DNA of 64,000 nt from Vreelandella massiliensis (lineage in GTDB: Bacteria; Pseudomonadota; Gammaproteobacteria; Pseudomonadales; Halomonadaceae), in contig NZ_LT699744.1 in the NCBI RefSeq assembly GCF_900155385.1, positions 96,771-160,770 of the forward strand. Direction: 5' to 3'. Shown here one piece after another: positions 54,691 to 64,000 of this stretch. The notes under the pieces are model-generated. The model ran no database searches, was not told where the DNA came from, and saw nothing but the letters and a program-made list of their open reading frames with translations. Position 1 is the first letter of the stretch; each line of letters opens with the position of its first letter. The position numbers were made by a program, and so were the translations under genes.

Positions 54691-56715
54691 ATGTTCACTG
54701 AGATGATTCCCGAAATCGGCCACTTTGCCCTTGTTATCGCCCTAATTTTGGCCGTGGCTCAGGCCATCATGCCGTTGGCAGGGGCGGCAACCCGGCGTCC
54801 GCTGTGGATGGCGTATGGCCGGCCCATGGCGGCGGGGCAGTTTCTATTTTTAGCGATTGCCTATGCCTGCTTAACCGCCAGCTACATGCTCGATGATTTC
54901 AGCGTGGCTAACGTGGCGAATAACTCCAATTCTATGCTGCCCTGGTACTACAAGTTGAGCGCCGTCTGGGGCAACCATGAAGGCTCGGTGCTGCTCTGGA
55001 GCCTGATGCTGGCCGGCTGGGGATTTGTTGCCGGTGTCTTCTCGCGGCAGCTACCGCGCGATATGGTCGCCCGTGTGTTGGGGATTTTGGGGGCCGTCAG
55101 CGTCGGGTTTTTGCTCTTTATTCTGGCCACCTCCAACCCCTTTGAGCGCTTGCTGCCCAATATCCCGCAAGATGGCGCCGACCTTAATCCGCTGTTGCAG
55201 GATTTTGGTCTCGTCGTGCACCCGCCGATGTTGTATATGGGCTATGTGGGTTTTTCCGTGGTGTTTGCGTTTGCCATCGCCGCGCTTCTGGGCGGGCGCC
55301 TGGATGCGGCGTGGACGCGCTGGGCCCGCCCCTGGACGAATATCGCCTGGGCCTTTCTTACCGTGGGTATCGCTTTGGGTAGCTGGTGGGCGTACTACGA
55401 ACTCGGTTGGGGCGGCTGGTGGTTCTGGGACCCGGTAGAGAACGCCTCGCTGCTGCCTTGGCTGACCGGTACCGCCCTGATTCACTCGCTAGCGGTGACG
55501 GAAAAGCGCGGCTCGTTCAAGAGTTGGACGGTGCTTTTGGCGATTGCCACTTTCTCGCTCTCGCTGATGGGGACCTTCCTGGTGCGTTCGGGGGTGTTGA
55601 CCTCGGTACACGCCTTCGCCAATGACCCCTCGCGCGGCTTTTTCATTTTGATGCTGCTGGCGATCACGGTCACACTGTCGCTTTTGGTCTTTGCCCTGCG
55701 CGCGCCGCGCGTTAGTCACAAGGTTGGTTTTAACTGGCTGTCGCGGGATGCGCTGCTGCTGATCAACAATATCCTGCTTGTGATCATGACCGTCACGGTG
55801 CTACTGGGCACGCTCTACCCGCTGATTCTGGACTCGCTCGGGTTAGGCAAGATCAGCGTGGGGCCACCCTACTTTAATGCGCTATTTGTCCCGCTGATGG
55901 CCATCATGTGTGTCTTCATGGGCCTGGGGCCGGTGGCGCGCTGGAAGCGTATGGCAGCCAAAGAGCTGTACACCAAGCTTTGGCTATCGGGCGTCGCGGC
56001 GCTGGTGCTGGGCGCTTTAATCCCGCTCTTTTATGGCTCCGAGTGGAACGTATGGGTGGCGCTTGGGTTGCTCATGGCGCTATGGATCGTGCTGCCGATG
56101 CTGCGCGATATTTGGGACAAAACCCGCCATGCGCGCTCTTTTGGCGCAGGCCTGAAAAAGCTGTCCCTGACCTACTGGGGCATGGTGCTAGGGCACTTGG
56201 GCGTGGCTTTTACCATTGTAGGCGTCGCCGTGGTCTCTAATTACAGTATCGAACGCAACGTGCGAATGGGACCGGGCGATAGCGTCGAGGTGGCCGGCTA
56301 CCACTTTACCATGACCGAGCTCACTAGCCGCCGTGGACCGAACTTTCTCGCCGATACGGCCGAGATTGAGGTTCAGCGCGGCGAAAGCGGGCGTACCTTC
56401 ACCATGAAGCCGGAAAAGCGCCTCTACCTGGCCACCGGCATGCCGATGACGCAAGTGGCACTGCGGCCTGGCTTTTTCCGTGACCTCTATGTGGCGATGG
56501 GCGAGGACCTGGGTGATGAAAGCTGGGCCATGCGCGTTCAGTACAAACCGCTGGTGCGTTGGCTGTGGCTGGGTGGTTTATTGATGGCCGCCGGCGGTCT
56601 TCTGGCCGTGGCGGATAAGCGCTACCGCCGAGCGCGCGTTCGCCAGATGCCGCGCGACGCGGTAGGCAATGCGGCTTCCCCCAACGACAGCGCATCCAAG
56701 GAGGCGCTAGCATGA
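54691..56715 (+). CDS. ccmF: Cytochrome c haem lyase subunit CcmF
   Basis: Large membrane protein (674 residues, about 15 helices) that attaches haem to apocytochrome c. It contains WGNHEGSVLLWSL, the WWD domain GWGGWWFWDPVENASLLPW and conserved periplasmic histidines (VVHPPMLYMGY, RSGVLTSVHAFA). ATG 54691 is chosen for its GGAG spacing; GTG 54685 is possible. The stop overlaps ccmG (ATGA). Confidence 0.96.
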   Translation: MFTEMIPEIGHFALVIALILAVAQAIMPLAGAATRRPLWMAYGRPMAAGQFLFLAIAYACLTASYMLDDFSVANVANNSNSMLPWYYKLSAVWGNHEGSVLLWSLMLAGWGFVAGVFSRQLPRDMVARVLGILGAVSVGFLLFILATSNPFERLLPNIPQDGADLNPLLQDFGLVVHPPMLYMGYVGFSVVFAFAIAALLGGRLDAAWTRWARPWTNIAWAFLTVGIALGSWWAYYELGWGGWWFWDPVENASLLPWLTGTALIHSLAVTEKRGSFKSWTVLLAIATFSLSLMGTFLVRSGVLTSVHAFANDPSRGFFILMLLAITVTLSLLVFALRAPRVSHKVGFNWLSRDALLLINNILLVIMTVTVLLGTLYPLILDSLGLGKISVGPPYFNALFVPLMAIMCVFMGLGPVARWKRMAAKELYTKLWLSGVAALVLGALIPLFYGSEWNVWVALGLLMALWIVLPMLRDIWDKTRHARSFGAGLKKLSLTYWGMVLGHLGVAFTIVGVAVVSNYSIERNVRMGPGDSVEVAGYHFTMTELTSRRGPNFLADTAEIEVQRGESGRTFTMKPEKRLYLATGMPMTQVALRPGFFRDLYVAMGEDLGDESWAMRVQYKPLVRWLWLGGLLMAAGGLLAVADKRYRRARVRQMPRDAVGNAASPNDSASKEALA

Positions 56716-57239
56716 AGCGTCGCTTACTGCTCTTTTTGCCCCTGGTGGGCTTTTTACTGCTCGCGGTGTTCCTCTATTTGCGGCTTTCGGAAGACCCGTC
56801 CCATCGTGACTCTGCGTTGATGGCGCGCGACTTTCCTGCCTTTGAGGCTAGCACGCTGGAAGACCCAGATCGCCGCGTGGATCAATCGGTGCTAACCGGC
56901 GAGGTGACGCTGGTCAATGTCTGGGGCGAATGGTGCCCCGCCTGTAAGCAGGAGATGCCTCAGCTTTTGGACCTGGCTGACCGGGGTGTGCGCCTGGTGG
57001 GGATCAACTACCGCGATACCCGGGAAAAGGGGCGCGAATTCTTAAGCGAATTCGGCGATCCTTTTGAGTTGAATATTTTCGATCCCGAGGGCGATATTGG
57101 CTTCGATCTTGGGGTTTATGGCGCACCGGAGACGTTTTTGGTCGACGCGGAGGGCATCATTCGCTACCACCATACAGGGTATATTTCCCCCGCTGACGTG
57201 CGCGATACCATTATGCCGGAGGTAGAAAAATGGCGTTAA
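56712..57239 (+). CDS. ccmG: Thiol:disulfide interchange protein CcmG (DsbE)
   Basis: Membrane-anchored thioredoxin that keeps the CXXCH cysteines of apocytochrome c reduced. One N-terminal helix (LLFLPLVGFLLLAVFLYL) and a periplasmic thioredoxin fold with the active site WGEWCPACKQEMPQ, the cis-Pro region GAPETFLVD and family acidic insertion. 175 residues. Overlaps ccmF by 4 nt and ccmH by 10 nt. Confidence 0.95.
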   Translation: MKRRLLLFLPLVGFLLLAVFLYLRLSEDPSHRDSALMARDFPAFEASTLEDPDRRVDQSVLTGEVTLVNVWGEWCPACKQEMPQLLDLADRGVRLVGINYRDTREKGREFLSEFGDPFELNIFDPEGDIGFDLGVYGAPETFLVDAEGIIRYHHTGYISPADVRDTIMPEVEKWR

Positions 57240-57697
57240 CCCGCTGGCTGATGGCCATGCTGCTTTTGCTTGCAAGCAGCGCACTGGCAGAGACGATTGA
57301 GTTACGCGAGTTCGACGACCCCGTGACCGAACAGCGTTACCACGACCTTACGGCGTCGATGCGCTGCCCGCTGTGCGAAAATCAGGCGATCAACGACTCC
57401 GACGCGCCGATCTCTGGTGATATGCGCGAGCGCGTTTACCGCTTGCTGCAGGATGGGCAATCGGACACCGAAATTATCAACCATATGGTCGAGCGCTTCG
57501 GCGAGTATATTCTCTATAACCCGCGCTTGGAAAACCGCACTTATCTTTTGTGGGGCATTCCGGTGGGCTTGGTACTGCTGGGTACCTTGCTCGTGGTATG
57601 GATGGTGCGGGCGCGGCGCAATGCATCGGCGGCAGCGCTGAGCGCGGAAGAGCGTGCTCGCCTGGATGAATTAATCAATCGCGAGAGGTCCTCATGA
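57230..57697 (+). CDS. ccmH: Cytochrome c maturation protein CcmH
   Basis: Periplasmic thiol reductant and part of the haem lyase. Signal peptide (MALTRWLMAMLLLLASSALA), then the three-helix domain with the LRCPLC-type motif (MRCPLCENQAINDSDA) and one C-terminal helix (LLWGIPVGLVLLGTLLVVWM). 155 residues: the short form, with the TPR part encoded separately as ccmI. Overlaps both neighbours. Confidence 0.95.
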   Translation: MALTRWLMAMLLLLASSALAETIELREFDDPVTEQRYHDLTASMRCPLCENQAINDSDAPISGDMRERVYRLLQDGQSDTEIINHMVERFGEYILYNPRLENRTYLLWGIPVGLVLLGTLLVVWMVRARRNASAAALSAEERARLDELINRERSS

Positions 57698-58956
57698 CGC
57701 TGCTGTGGATTGCGTTCGCCGTGCTGCTGTTGCCGGCTCTGTGGCTTTTGGTGTTGCCGCTGCGCCAGGCGCGCAAGCTGCATGACAAGCAAAAAGACTT
57801 CGAAGACAACGACACCTCGGTAGAGCAAAATATCGCGATCTTTGAGCGTCGACTTGCCTCGTTGGAAGCAGCTCGCGAGCGCGGTGATATCGATGAGGCG
57901 CGTTTTGATGAGGATCGGCTGGAGCTTGAGCGTAACCTTTTGGAGGATACGCAAAACCTGAAGCGCCGCCCGTTGAAAACTTACTCCTCCGGACGCTTTG
58001 TGGTGCCGCTGGTCATGGTCAGCGTCGTGGCGGTGAGCGTGGTTTGGTATCAGTTTCAGGGCGCTGAAGGCGACTTAATGCTGCTGGAAACCCGCCGCGA
58101 GGTACAGGCAGACCCGGAAGCGTCGCTTGCCCTGTACATCGAGCGAATGGAAGCGCAGGCCGAGCGTCAGCCGGATAACCCCAATGTATGGTCGGAGCTT
58201 TTTCCCCTCTACCGCGAAACGGGCCAAACGCAAAAAGCGGTAAATGCGCTTGAGCGGTTGATCGATATCGAAGGCCGCCAAGCCCCGCTGCTGGCTCAGC
58301 TTGCGCAGCTGCGCTTCTTTATGGAGGGGCGTGAGCTCACTTCTGAGGTGCAGGCATTGGTGGATGAGACGCTGGAAAAGGATCCGCGTCAGCCCACTGT
58401 GCTAGGGCTTTTGGGCGTACACGCCTTCGATCAGGGCGAGTATGAAACCGCCATCGATCGCTGGCGCCGCGCCATCGCCAATATTGAGGACCAAGCCACG
58501 GCGGACTCGCTGCGAGAAGGGATTCGCGTTGCCCAGCAGCGCCTGGGTGTTGCACCGGAGCAGACCCAAACCCAAGACCAGGGGAGAGCCCCCGGTATCG
58601 TGGTCAATGTATCGCTGGATGAAGCGCTGGCCGACAGCGTACCGGATGATGCGACGGTGTTTGTTACCGCCCGCGATATGGAAGGCGAGCTGCCCCCGTT
58701 GGCCGTGGTGAGAGCGCAGGTGTCGGAGTTACCCATGACCGTGGTATTGGATGAAACCAACGCCATGTCTCCTCAAGCTTCGTTGTCGCAGGTTGAGCAA
58801 GCGCGTTTGATCGTGCGGGTCTCCTCCTCCGGGCAGGCCACGCCGCAGCCGGGTGATCTGTTCGGCGTGCACGAAGGCGCCAACGTGGCGCCGGTCGACA
58901 CGCAGCAGGGCGTCGATGTCGTGGTCGACCGTGTTGTTGACGAGCCCACCCGTTGA
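57694..58956 (+). CDS. ccmI: Cytochrome c maturation protein CcmI (TPR)
   Basis: Apocytochrome chaperone that holds the C-terminus of apocytochrome c for the lyase. Two N-terminal helices (IAFAVLLLPALWLLVLPL; FVVPLVMVSVVAVSVVWY) flank a short coiled coil; the periplasmic part has TPR repeats at about 145-285 (ALYIERMEAQAERQPDNPNVW) and a C-terminal beta domain (VVNVSLDEAL, DATVFVTARDMEG). 420 residues. Starts inside the ccmH stop and ends 19 nt before smc. Confidence 0.93.
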   Translation: MTLLWIAFAVLLLPALWLLVLPLRQARKLHDKQKDFEDNDTSVEQNIAIFERRLASLEAARERGDIDEARFDEDRLELERNLLEDTQNLKRRPLKTYSSGRFVVPLVMVSVVAVSVVWYQFQGAEGDLMLLETRREVQADPEASLALYIERMEAQAERQPDNPNVWSELFPLYRETGQTQKAVNALERLIDIEGRQAPLLAQLAQLRFFMEGRELTSEVQALVDETLEKDPRQPTVLGLLGVHAFDQGEYETAIDRWRRAIANIEDQATADSLREGIRVAQQRLGVAPEQTQTQDQGRAPGIVVNVSLDEALADSVPDDATVFVTARDMEGELPPLAVVRAQVSELPMTVVLDETNAMSPQASLSQVEQARLIVRVSSSGQATPQPGDLFGVHEGANVAPVDTQQGVDVVVDRVVDEPTR

Positions 58957-58975
58957 GTCATCGTCGCCCCCTGCT

Positions 58976-61900
58976 ATGCGTTTAACCTCCATCCGCCTGG
59001 TCGGATTCAAATCCTTTGTCGACCCCATCACGGTCCCCTTCGATGGCAATATGACCGCCATCGTGGGGCCCAATGGCTGTGGTAAATCCAATATCATCGA
59101 CGCGGTGCGCTGGGTGATGGGCGAGTCCTCGGCTAAAACCCTGCGCGGTGAGTCGATGGCGGATGTTATTTTCAATGGCTCCACGGCACGCAAGCCGGTG
59201 GGGCAAGCCGCGATTGAGCTGAAATTCGACAATCGCGAGGGCGTGATGGGCGGCCCCTACGCGCAATACGCCGAAATCGCGGTGAAGCGCCAAGTCACCC
59301 GCGACGGTCAATCTCACTACTTCTTCAATGGGCAAAAGTGCCGTCGGCGCGATATCGCCGATCTCTTCATGGGAACCGGCCTTGGGCCCCGCTCCTACGC
59401 CATTATCGGCCAGGGCATGATCTCGCGGCTTATCGAGGCGCGCCCCGATGACCTCCGCGCCACCCTGGAAGAAGCCGCCGGCATTTCCAAATACAAAGAG
59501 CGCCGCCGCGAAACCGAAAATCGCATGCGGCGCACCCAGGACAACCTGGACCGCCTCGACGATATTCGCGAAGAGCTGGATAAACAGCTAGAGCGCTTGA
59601 AGCGCCAGGCCGAGGCCGCCAAGCGCTATCAAACCTTGCAGCAGCAGGAGCACCGGCTCAAAGGCGAGCTTGCGTTGCTGCGCGGGCGCGCGCTTAAGGC
59701 TGAGCAGCAGCTCCAAGAAAGCCGCGTTCGCGAGCTTGAGATCAGCGTGGAGAAAGACGTCTTTGGTGTGCGCGAGTGCGAAGCGCGGCTAGAACTTGCG
59801 CGCGAGCAGCACGACGAGCTCGCTGAAGTGCTAGAGCGCCACCAGCAGCAGTTTTACGACACCACGACCCGCATTGCCCGCCTTGAGCAAGATCAGTCGC
59901 ACCGGCGTAGCCGCCTGGCTCAGCTTGCCAGCGAGATCGATAACGCCCGCCGCGAACTCGATGAGCAGCTTAAGCTAGGTGAGTCAGACAGTGAGCGCTT
60001 ACTGGCGATTGAGGAGCGCCTGGATTCACTGCTCCCGGAGGCGGAAGCGCTGGAAGAGCAGCTTGAAACGCTTGAAGCGTCGATGACTGAAGCGGCCCCG
60101 GCGCTGGAGCGCGCCGAAGCGGCCTGGGTGGACGCCGACGAAAAGTGGCGTCAAGCGAGTCGTCACGCCGAGCGCAGCCAAGATCAGCTCCGCGATATCG
60201 AGCAACAACTGCAGCGATTGCATAGCGAACAGCAGCGGCGCCGTCAGCAGCGCAGCGATATCGCCGATTTGAACGCCCTGCGCGCCGAACACGCGCAGGC
60301 GCAAGAGCAGCTCAGCGACGCCGATGCCGAAACCTCCCGGCTCAGCCTTGAGCGCGACACCTGGCAGCAGCGTCTTACCGAGGCAAAGCGCGAGCAACAA
60401 GCCGCTAACGATGAGCGTGATGAAGCGCGGGCGCTGCTCAGCCGCTTGGAGGGCGAGCAGGCCTCGCTCAAGGCGTTGATTGATGCCCAGCTAACCGATC
60501 ACGATCCCGCCCTGGAGGCAGCGCTTGAGGCGCAGGGCCTGAGTGATGCCCCGCGCTTGGGCGAAGTCATCCAGGTCGCGCCCGGTTGGGAGAGCGTGGC
60601 CTCCTGGCTGCTTGCCCCGTGGATGAACGCCAGGATGGTCGCGCCAGAAAAGCTCGCCGCCTTGCCCCAAGCGCTGGCAACGGACTGGTGCCTGCTGGCC
60701 GAGACGCCCAGCGTCACCGTGCCGGAAAACAGCTTTGCCGCCTTGGTGGAGGGTGCGGGCGCGCTACGTGGCTGGTTAAGCACTATCTATTGTGTCGAAA
60801 AGGCAGGACTGGTGGAGTCGCGGCTGGCGACACTATCGATCGGTGAAAGCGTCATCAGCCGCGACGGTGTCTGGCAGTCCCGAGGCTGGCTGCGCCAGCA
60901 AGCCGAGGGAGAGGCGATCGACGCGCTGTTGGTGACGCGCCGGCGTTTCGCTGAGTGCCAAACGCAGTGCCAAGCACAACAAGCGAGCGTAACACTAGCG
61001 CAAGCGCGCTGCGATGAAGCGCTCGCCGCGCTGGAGTCTCTTGAGGAAGCGCGCGAAGCGCACGCGCGAAAGGAGCGCGAAAGCAGCGAATCACGTCAGC
61101 GCCTAGCGCTTAAAGAGCAGACGCTCGCTCAGCAAGTGAAGCATCTTGAGGACCGTGCCACCGAGTTGGATGAAGAGCTAATTCAGCTCCAAGAGGATGA
61201 GGCTGAGCTTGCCCTTACCTTAGAGGAGCAGCGCGCACGCTGGAACGAGGCGATGGAGCGTCTTGAAGAGGCGGCGTTGCAGCGAGAAGACGCGAGTGCC
61301 GCGCGTGAGGAGCAGCGCGAGCAGCGCCAGCGTCTCACTCACGAGCACGCACCGCTTAAAGCCGAACAGCAGCGTTTGGCGCTTGAGCGTGAACGTTTAA
61401 GCACCGAGCAGGCGAGCCTAAGCGCGCAAAAGACGCGCAGCGCGGAAAGCGAAGCGCGGTTATCGCAGCGTATCAGTGAGTTGGAGCAAACCCGCGAAGC
61501 CCTTATCGAGCCGGATGAGCTCGCGGCCGAAGAACTTGAGGCGCTACTTTTTCAGCGCGAGCAGCAAGAGCAGCGGCTCAACGCGACGCGCGAGCAAGCC
61601 CACACCATCGCTGAGCAGATGCGCCACGATGAGCAAGCGCGTCAATCCCATGAGCGCAACCTGACCCAGAGCCGCGAGCAGCTGCAAAACCGCCGAATGG
61701 AAGTGCAAGCGTTGGCGCTGAAGGCCGCCACCCAAGACGAGCAGCTAGCAGAACTGGGGCACGATGCCGATGCGCTGGCGGCGGAATTACAAGAAGGGGC
61801 CACAGAAGCTCGTTGGCAGGAGATGCTGGACGCCACCAGCGATAAAATTCGGCGCCTGGGGGCGATCAACCTCGCAGCGATTGAGGAGTACGATCAGCAG

Positions 61901-62470
61901 GCCGAGCGGCGACACTATTTAGAGGCGCAGCACGCCGAGTTAACCGAAGCGCTGGAGACCCTGGAGCGCGCGATTCGGCGTATCGATCAAGAGACGCGGG
62001 TGCGTTTTAAAGAGACCTTCGAGCAGGTGAACAGTGGTCTGCAAGCCCTTTTCCCGCGAGTGTTCGGCGGCGGTACCGCCTGGCTGACCTTAACCGGCGA
62101 GGACTTGCTGGAAACGGGCGTGGCGATCATGGCGCGGCCACCGGGCAAGAAGAACAGCACTATCCACCTACTTTCTGGCGGTGAAAAAGCGCTAACCGCG
62201 CTTTCGCTGGTATTTGCGATTTTCCAACTGAACCCGGCGCCGTTTTGTATGTTGGATGAAGTGGACGCACCCTTGGACGACGCTAACGTGGGGCGCTACG
62301 CTAAGCTGGTTAAAGAGATGTCAGAGAACGTGCAGTTTATTTATATCACCCACAACAAGATTGCGATGGAGGCGGCAGAACGCTTGATGGGGGTAACCAT
62401 GCAAGAGCCCGGGGTATCCCGCTTAGTGGCGGTCGGCGTGGACGAAGCCGCGGCACTGGCGGATGCCTGA
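58976..62470 (+). CDS. smc: Chromosome partition protein SMC
   Basis: Chromosome-organising ATPase. N-terminal Walker A GPNGCGKSNIIDAV near residue 33, Q-loop region and FFNGQKCRRRDI, two long antiparallel coiled coils around a hinge (about residues 520-640), then the ABC signature LLSGGEKALTALSL at about 1065 and Walker B PFCMLDEVDAPLDD. 1164 residues. ATG 58976 is the only start that matches family N-termini (MRLTSIRLVGFKSF). The coils are rich in Glu, Gln and Arg and are encoded by GCG/GAG-rich DNA, which creates long false frames on the minus strand. Followed by zipA. Confidence 0.96.
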   Translation: MRLTSIRLVGFKSFVDPITVPFDGNMTAIVGPNGCGKSNIIDAVRWVMGESSAKTLRGESMADVIFNGSTARKPVGQAAIELKFDNREGVMGGPYAQYAEIAVKRQVTRDGQSHYFFNGQKCRRRDIADLFMGTGLGPRSYAIIGQGMISRLIEARPDDLRATLEEAAGISKYKERRRETENRMRRTQDNLDRLDDIREELDKQLERLKRQAEAAKRYQTLQQQEHRLKGELALLRGRALKAEQQLQESRVRELEISVEKDVFGVRECEARLELAREQHDELAEVLERHQQQFYDTTTRIARLEQDQSHRRSRLAQLASEIDNARRELDEQLKLGESDSERLLAIEERLDSLLPEAEALEEQLETLEASMTEAAPALERAEAAWVDADEKWRQASRHAERSQDQLRDIEQQLQRLHSEQQRRRQQRSDIADLNALRAEHAQAQEQLSDADAETSRLSLERDTWQQRLTEAKREQQAANDERDEARALLSRLEGEQASLKALIDAQLTDHDPALEAALEAQGLSDAPRLGEVIQVAPGWESVASWLLAPWMNARMVAPEKLAALPQALATDWCLLAETPSVTVPENSFAALVEGAGALRGWLSTIYCVEKAGLVESRLATLSIGESVISRDGVWQSRGWLRQQAEGEAIDALLVTRRRFAECQTQCQAQQASVTLAQARCDEALAALESLEEAREAHARKERESSESRQRLALKEQTLAQQVKHLEDRATELDEELIQLQEDEAELALTLEEQRARWNEAMERLEEAALQREDASAAREEQREQRQRLTHEHAPLKAEQQRLALERERLSTEQASLSAQKTRSAESEARLSQRISELEQTREALIEPDELAAEELEALLFQREQQEQRLNATREQAHTIAEQMRHDEQARQSHERNLTQSREQLQNRRMEVQALALKAATQDEQLAELGHDADALAAELQEGATEARWQEMLDATSDKIRRLGAINLAAIEEYDQQAERRHYLEAQHAELTEALETLERAIRRIDQETRVRFKETFEQVNSGLQALFPRVFGGGTAWLTLTGEDLLETGVAIMARPPGKKNSTIHLLSGGEKALTALSLVFAIFQLNPAPFCMLDEVDAPLDDANVGRYAKLVKEMSENVQFIYITHNKIAMEAAERLMGVTMQEPGVSRLVAVGVDEAAALADA

Positions 62471-62759
62471 CTCATGCTTTAGGACTAATAATACCGCATA
62501 AAAGCAGTATTCAAGCCCCCACAAATAGTGTTAATAAATGCGAGAAACTGTGCTAAAACGTGAAAAATAGCAAAAAAACGGCCCTAGCTGTGGTAATAGC
62601 GCTATGCTTGGCTAAAGAGATTGGGCAGACTGCACTTTAAGATAATCGATATAGACAATCTCAGTGTTCATTGCGTGTTGTGTAAAGTGCGATGTATTGC
62701 GATTCGGCGTATTTAGAGTAAGGTCTTAAATCGGCAAAACGACCCATGGAACGTGCGAC
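62471..62759. other. Gene-free AT-rich region between smc and zipA
   Basis: 289 bp with no coding frame. It has an inverted pair GAGATTG (about 62617-62623) / CAATCTC (about 62656-62662) and AT-rich DNA with possible promoter elements (TTGTGT near 62679 and TGTATTG near 62693) for zipA. I cannot fix a promoter. Confidence 0.5.
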
Positions 62760-64000
62760 ATGGAACTAAGAGAATGGCTAATAGTTTTAGGGCTAGCGTT
62801 GGTTTCGCTGATTGTCATTGACGGCGTTCGCCGCCTTCAGCGCCAACGCCGTGTTCCTCGGCTAGATCAAGCGGCGGAAGGGGACCTTGGCGGCGAAAAT
62901 AAAAGCGCTTCCGGTCCAGATCCCGAAGAGGCGCAGCGTCACGCAGAGCTCAATTGGGAACTACCCAACGGTGGCGCCCGCGTGGTGAAACCGGCGGACT
63001 ATAGTGGCTTAAACGGTAAACCCAAACTAGAACGCCAAGAGCATCCGGGCCCTTCGCGGGTGCTCTCGGAGTTTCGCCGCTCGAAGTCCCAGGACGAAAC
63101 CCCGTCCGACACTGACGCTAAAGCCCCCGAAGTCGGTACAGCGACAGCTGAGCCTCCCCGCCACGCCGAACCTACGCTATCGGTACCTCCGGTGGACGCT
63201 ACTAACGAACCCAAGGCGCATGAAGCGCGGCACGAAGCCCGGGAAGCGCCGGCAGCTCACGCAGAAAGCGGTGAGGCCGTTGAAATTCCCCCTGCGGCAA
63301 CAACTGATACAAGCGAGCCGCCGACCCTTAGGGCCATCCGTGCCGACGAGGATGACATTAAAGCCCACGCTGGGAAAAGCGATACCCCACGCCGCCAACT
63401 GCGCCCTGATATTGCCGGTGAGCGCGAGGAAGCGTCGCACAATGACGAGCAGTACGAAGATGACAGCTACCGGCTGGTTGATTTTGACGGCATCAAGCAC
63501 TCGTTCATTGAGCGCATGGCCGAACGGCGTAAGGCCAGGCAGCTAAAGAAAGAGGAAAAAGCGCGTCGGGCCAAAGCGCTGGCTCAACAAAAAGCGGAGC
63601 GTAAAGCTCAAAAAGAGCGGCAGCGCCTTGAAGCGCAGGCGGCCGCCGAGGCGGAGAAAGCGCGTCTTGTCGCCGAGCAGGCCAGCGCTCAAGAAGCCGC
63701 TGCGGCCAAAACCGCTGAGGCGATGAATGAGCCGCCGATAAGGGCGCAGTCTCAAGAAGTTCAACGCCACGCCGCTTACTCAGCGGGTGAAGATGAAAAC
63801 GGGCATCGTGACGACGCTGAGCCCGCTTTTGATAACGGCTTTGACGACACCGTGCGTCCGCACCCCACGTTGGAGAAGGCGCTGCGCCACGATGTTTGCG
63901 GCGGACATGCGCGTAAAACGCTCAGTAACGCAGAAGAAGTGATCGTGATTAGCGTTATGTCACGCAGCGAAGAGGGGTTTGATGGCAGCACGTTGCTTGA
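62760..64000 (+). CDS. zipA: Cell division protein ZipA (partial, runs off the window)
   Basis: Inner-membrane protein that tethers FtsZ at the septum. ATG 62760 starts MELREWLIVLGLALVSLIVI, the N-terminal anchor of ZipA, then R-rich RRLQRQRR. A very long charged, Pro/Glu/Ala-rich linker follows, with a KARQLKKEEKARRAKALAQQ coiled stretch at about 250-320. The last residues (EEVIVISVMSRSEEGFDGS) start the FtsZ-binding C-terminal domain, which continues past the end. 413 codons are visible, already longer than whole E. coli ZipA (328). Order smc-zipA matches other gammaproteobacteria, where ligA comes next. Confidence 0.9.
   Translation, partial: MELREWLIVLGLALVSLIVIDGVRRLQRQRRVPRLDQAAEGDLGGENKSASGPDPEEAQRHAELNWELPNGGARVVKPADYSGLNGKPKLERQEHPGPSRVLSEFRRSKSQDETPSDTDAKAPEVGTATAEPPRHAEPTLSVPPVDATNEPKAHEARHEAREAPAAHAESGEAVEIPPAATTDTSEPPTLRAIRADEDDIKAHAGKSDTPRRQLRPDIAGEREEASHNDEQYEDDSYRLVDFDGIKHSFIERMAERRKARQLKKEEKARRAKALAQQKAERKAQKERQRLEAQAAAEAEKARLVAEQASAQEAAAAKTAEAMNEPPIRAQSQEVQRHAAYSAGEDENGHRDDAEPAFDNGFDDTVRPHPTLEKALRHDVCGGHARKTLSNAEEVIVISVMSRSEEGFDGSTLL

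Overview
The window is about 64 kb of a GC-rich, gene-dense gammaproteobacterial chromosome. Protein similarity recalled from memory and gene order point to the Halomonadaceae (Halomonas or a close relative). The clues are a fused TAXI-TRAP importer with a DUF1850 protein, a sodium-pump oxaloacetate decarboxylase, a type IV pilus alignment operon joined to aroK-aroB and gltBD, and a recA-recX-alaS-lysC-csrA-tRNA run. It looks like core chromosome: I see no transposase, integrase, phage block or CRISPR array.

Layout. 1-5 kb: a degenerate 12-bp tandem repeat, a sirtuin, a broken selO, dinB, an alpha/beta hydrolase and a small YkoF-like protein. 5-9.5 kb: gabT, a PAS-GGDEF diguanylate cyclase, lhgO (L-2-hydroxyglutarate oxidase) and a TauE/SafE permease. 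9.7-13.2 kb: a TAXI-TRAP importer operon. 13.2-15.7 kb: penicillin-binding protein 1A, divergent from 15.9-22.6 kb, pilMNOPQ-aroK-aroB. 23.1-29 kb: gltB-gltD. 29.3-33.1 kb: pyrG-kdsA-eno, with kdsA frameshifted as given. 33.3-35 kb: a CsrA-sequestering small RNA of the RsmZ/CsrB type, a winged-helix protein and a lipoprotein lipase. 35-40.5 kb: fdxA, mutS, pncC/cinA, recA with a LexA box, and recX. 40.6-45.6 kb: alaS, lysC, csrA, tRNA-Ser(GCU) and two identical tRNA-Arg(ACG) genes. 45.7-51.5 kb: dusC, oadGAB, an IMPACT/YigZ protein and a LexA/UmuD-fold protein without its catalytic serine. 51.6-59 kb: the full cytochrome c maturation operon ccmABCDEFGHI behind an FNR/ANR-type site. 59-64 kb: smc and the first 413 codons of zipA.

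How the parts fit. The most notable unannotated element is the RNA at about 33370-33537. It has ten GGA motifs, an exposed AGGGA hairpin loop, a promoter and a terminator. It sits between eno and fdxA, close to where Pseudomonas aeruginosa carries rsmZ (next to fdxA), and csrA itself lies 11 kb downstream. A regulator and its sponge RNA are therefore both here, though the RNA itself is an inference from sequence. GabT and LhgO are the downstream enzymes of the glutarate/5-aminovalerate route and flank a cyclic-di-GMP synthase. The ccm operon would support cytochrome c-dependent low-oxygen respiration, consistent with the FNR-type box ahead of it.

Two conserved genes carry small frame-breaking deletions: selO (about 20 nt) and kdsA (about 8 nt). 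KdsA is normally essential for Kdo-lipid A, so a sequence or assembly error must be excluded before either is called a true pseudogene. Several short repeats in gene-free DNA (12-bp array at the left end, 15-bp array before lysC, nested palindrome before pyrG, CTTCGACA-type palindrome after dinB) have no assigned function.
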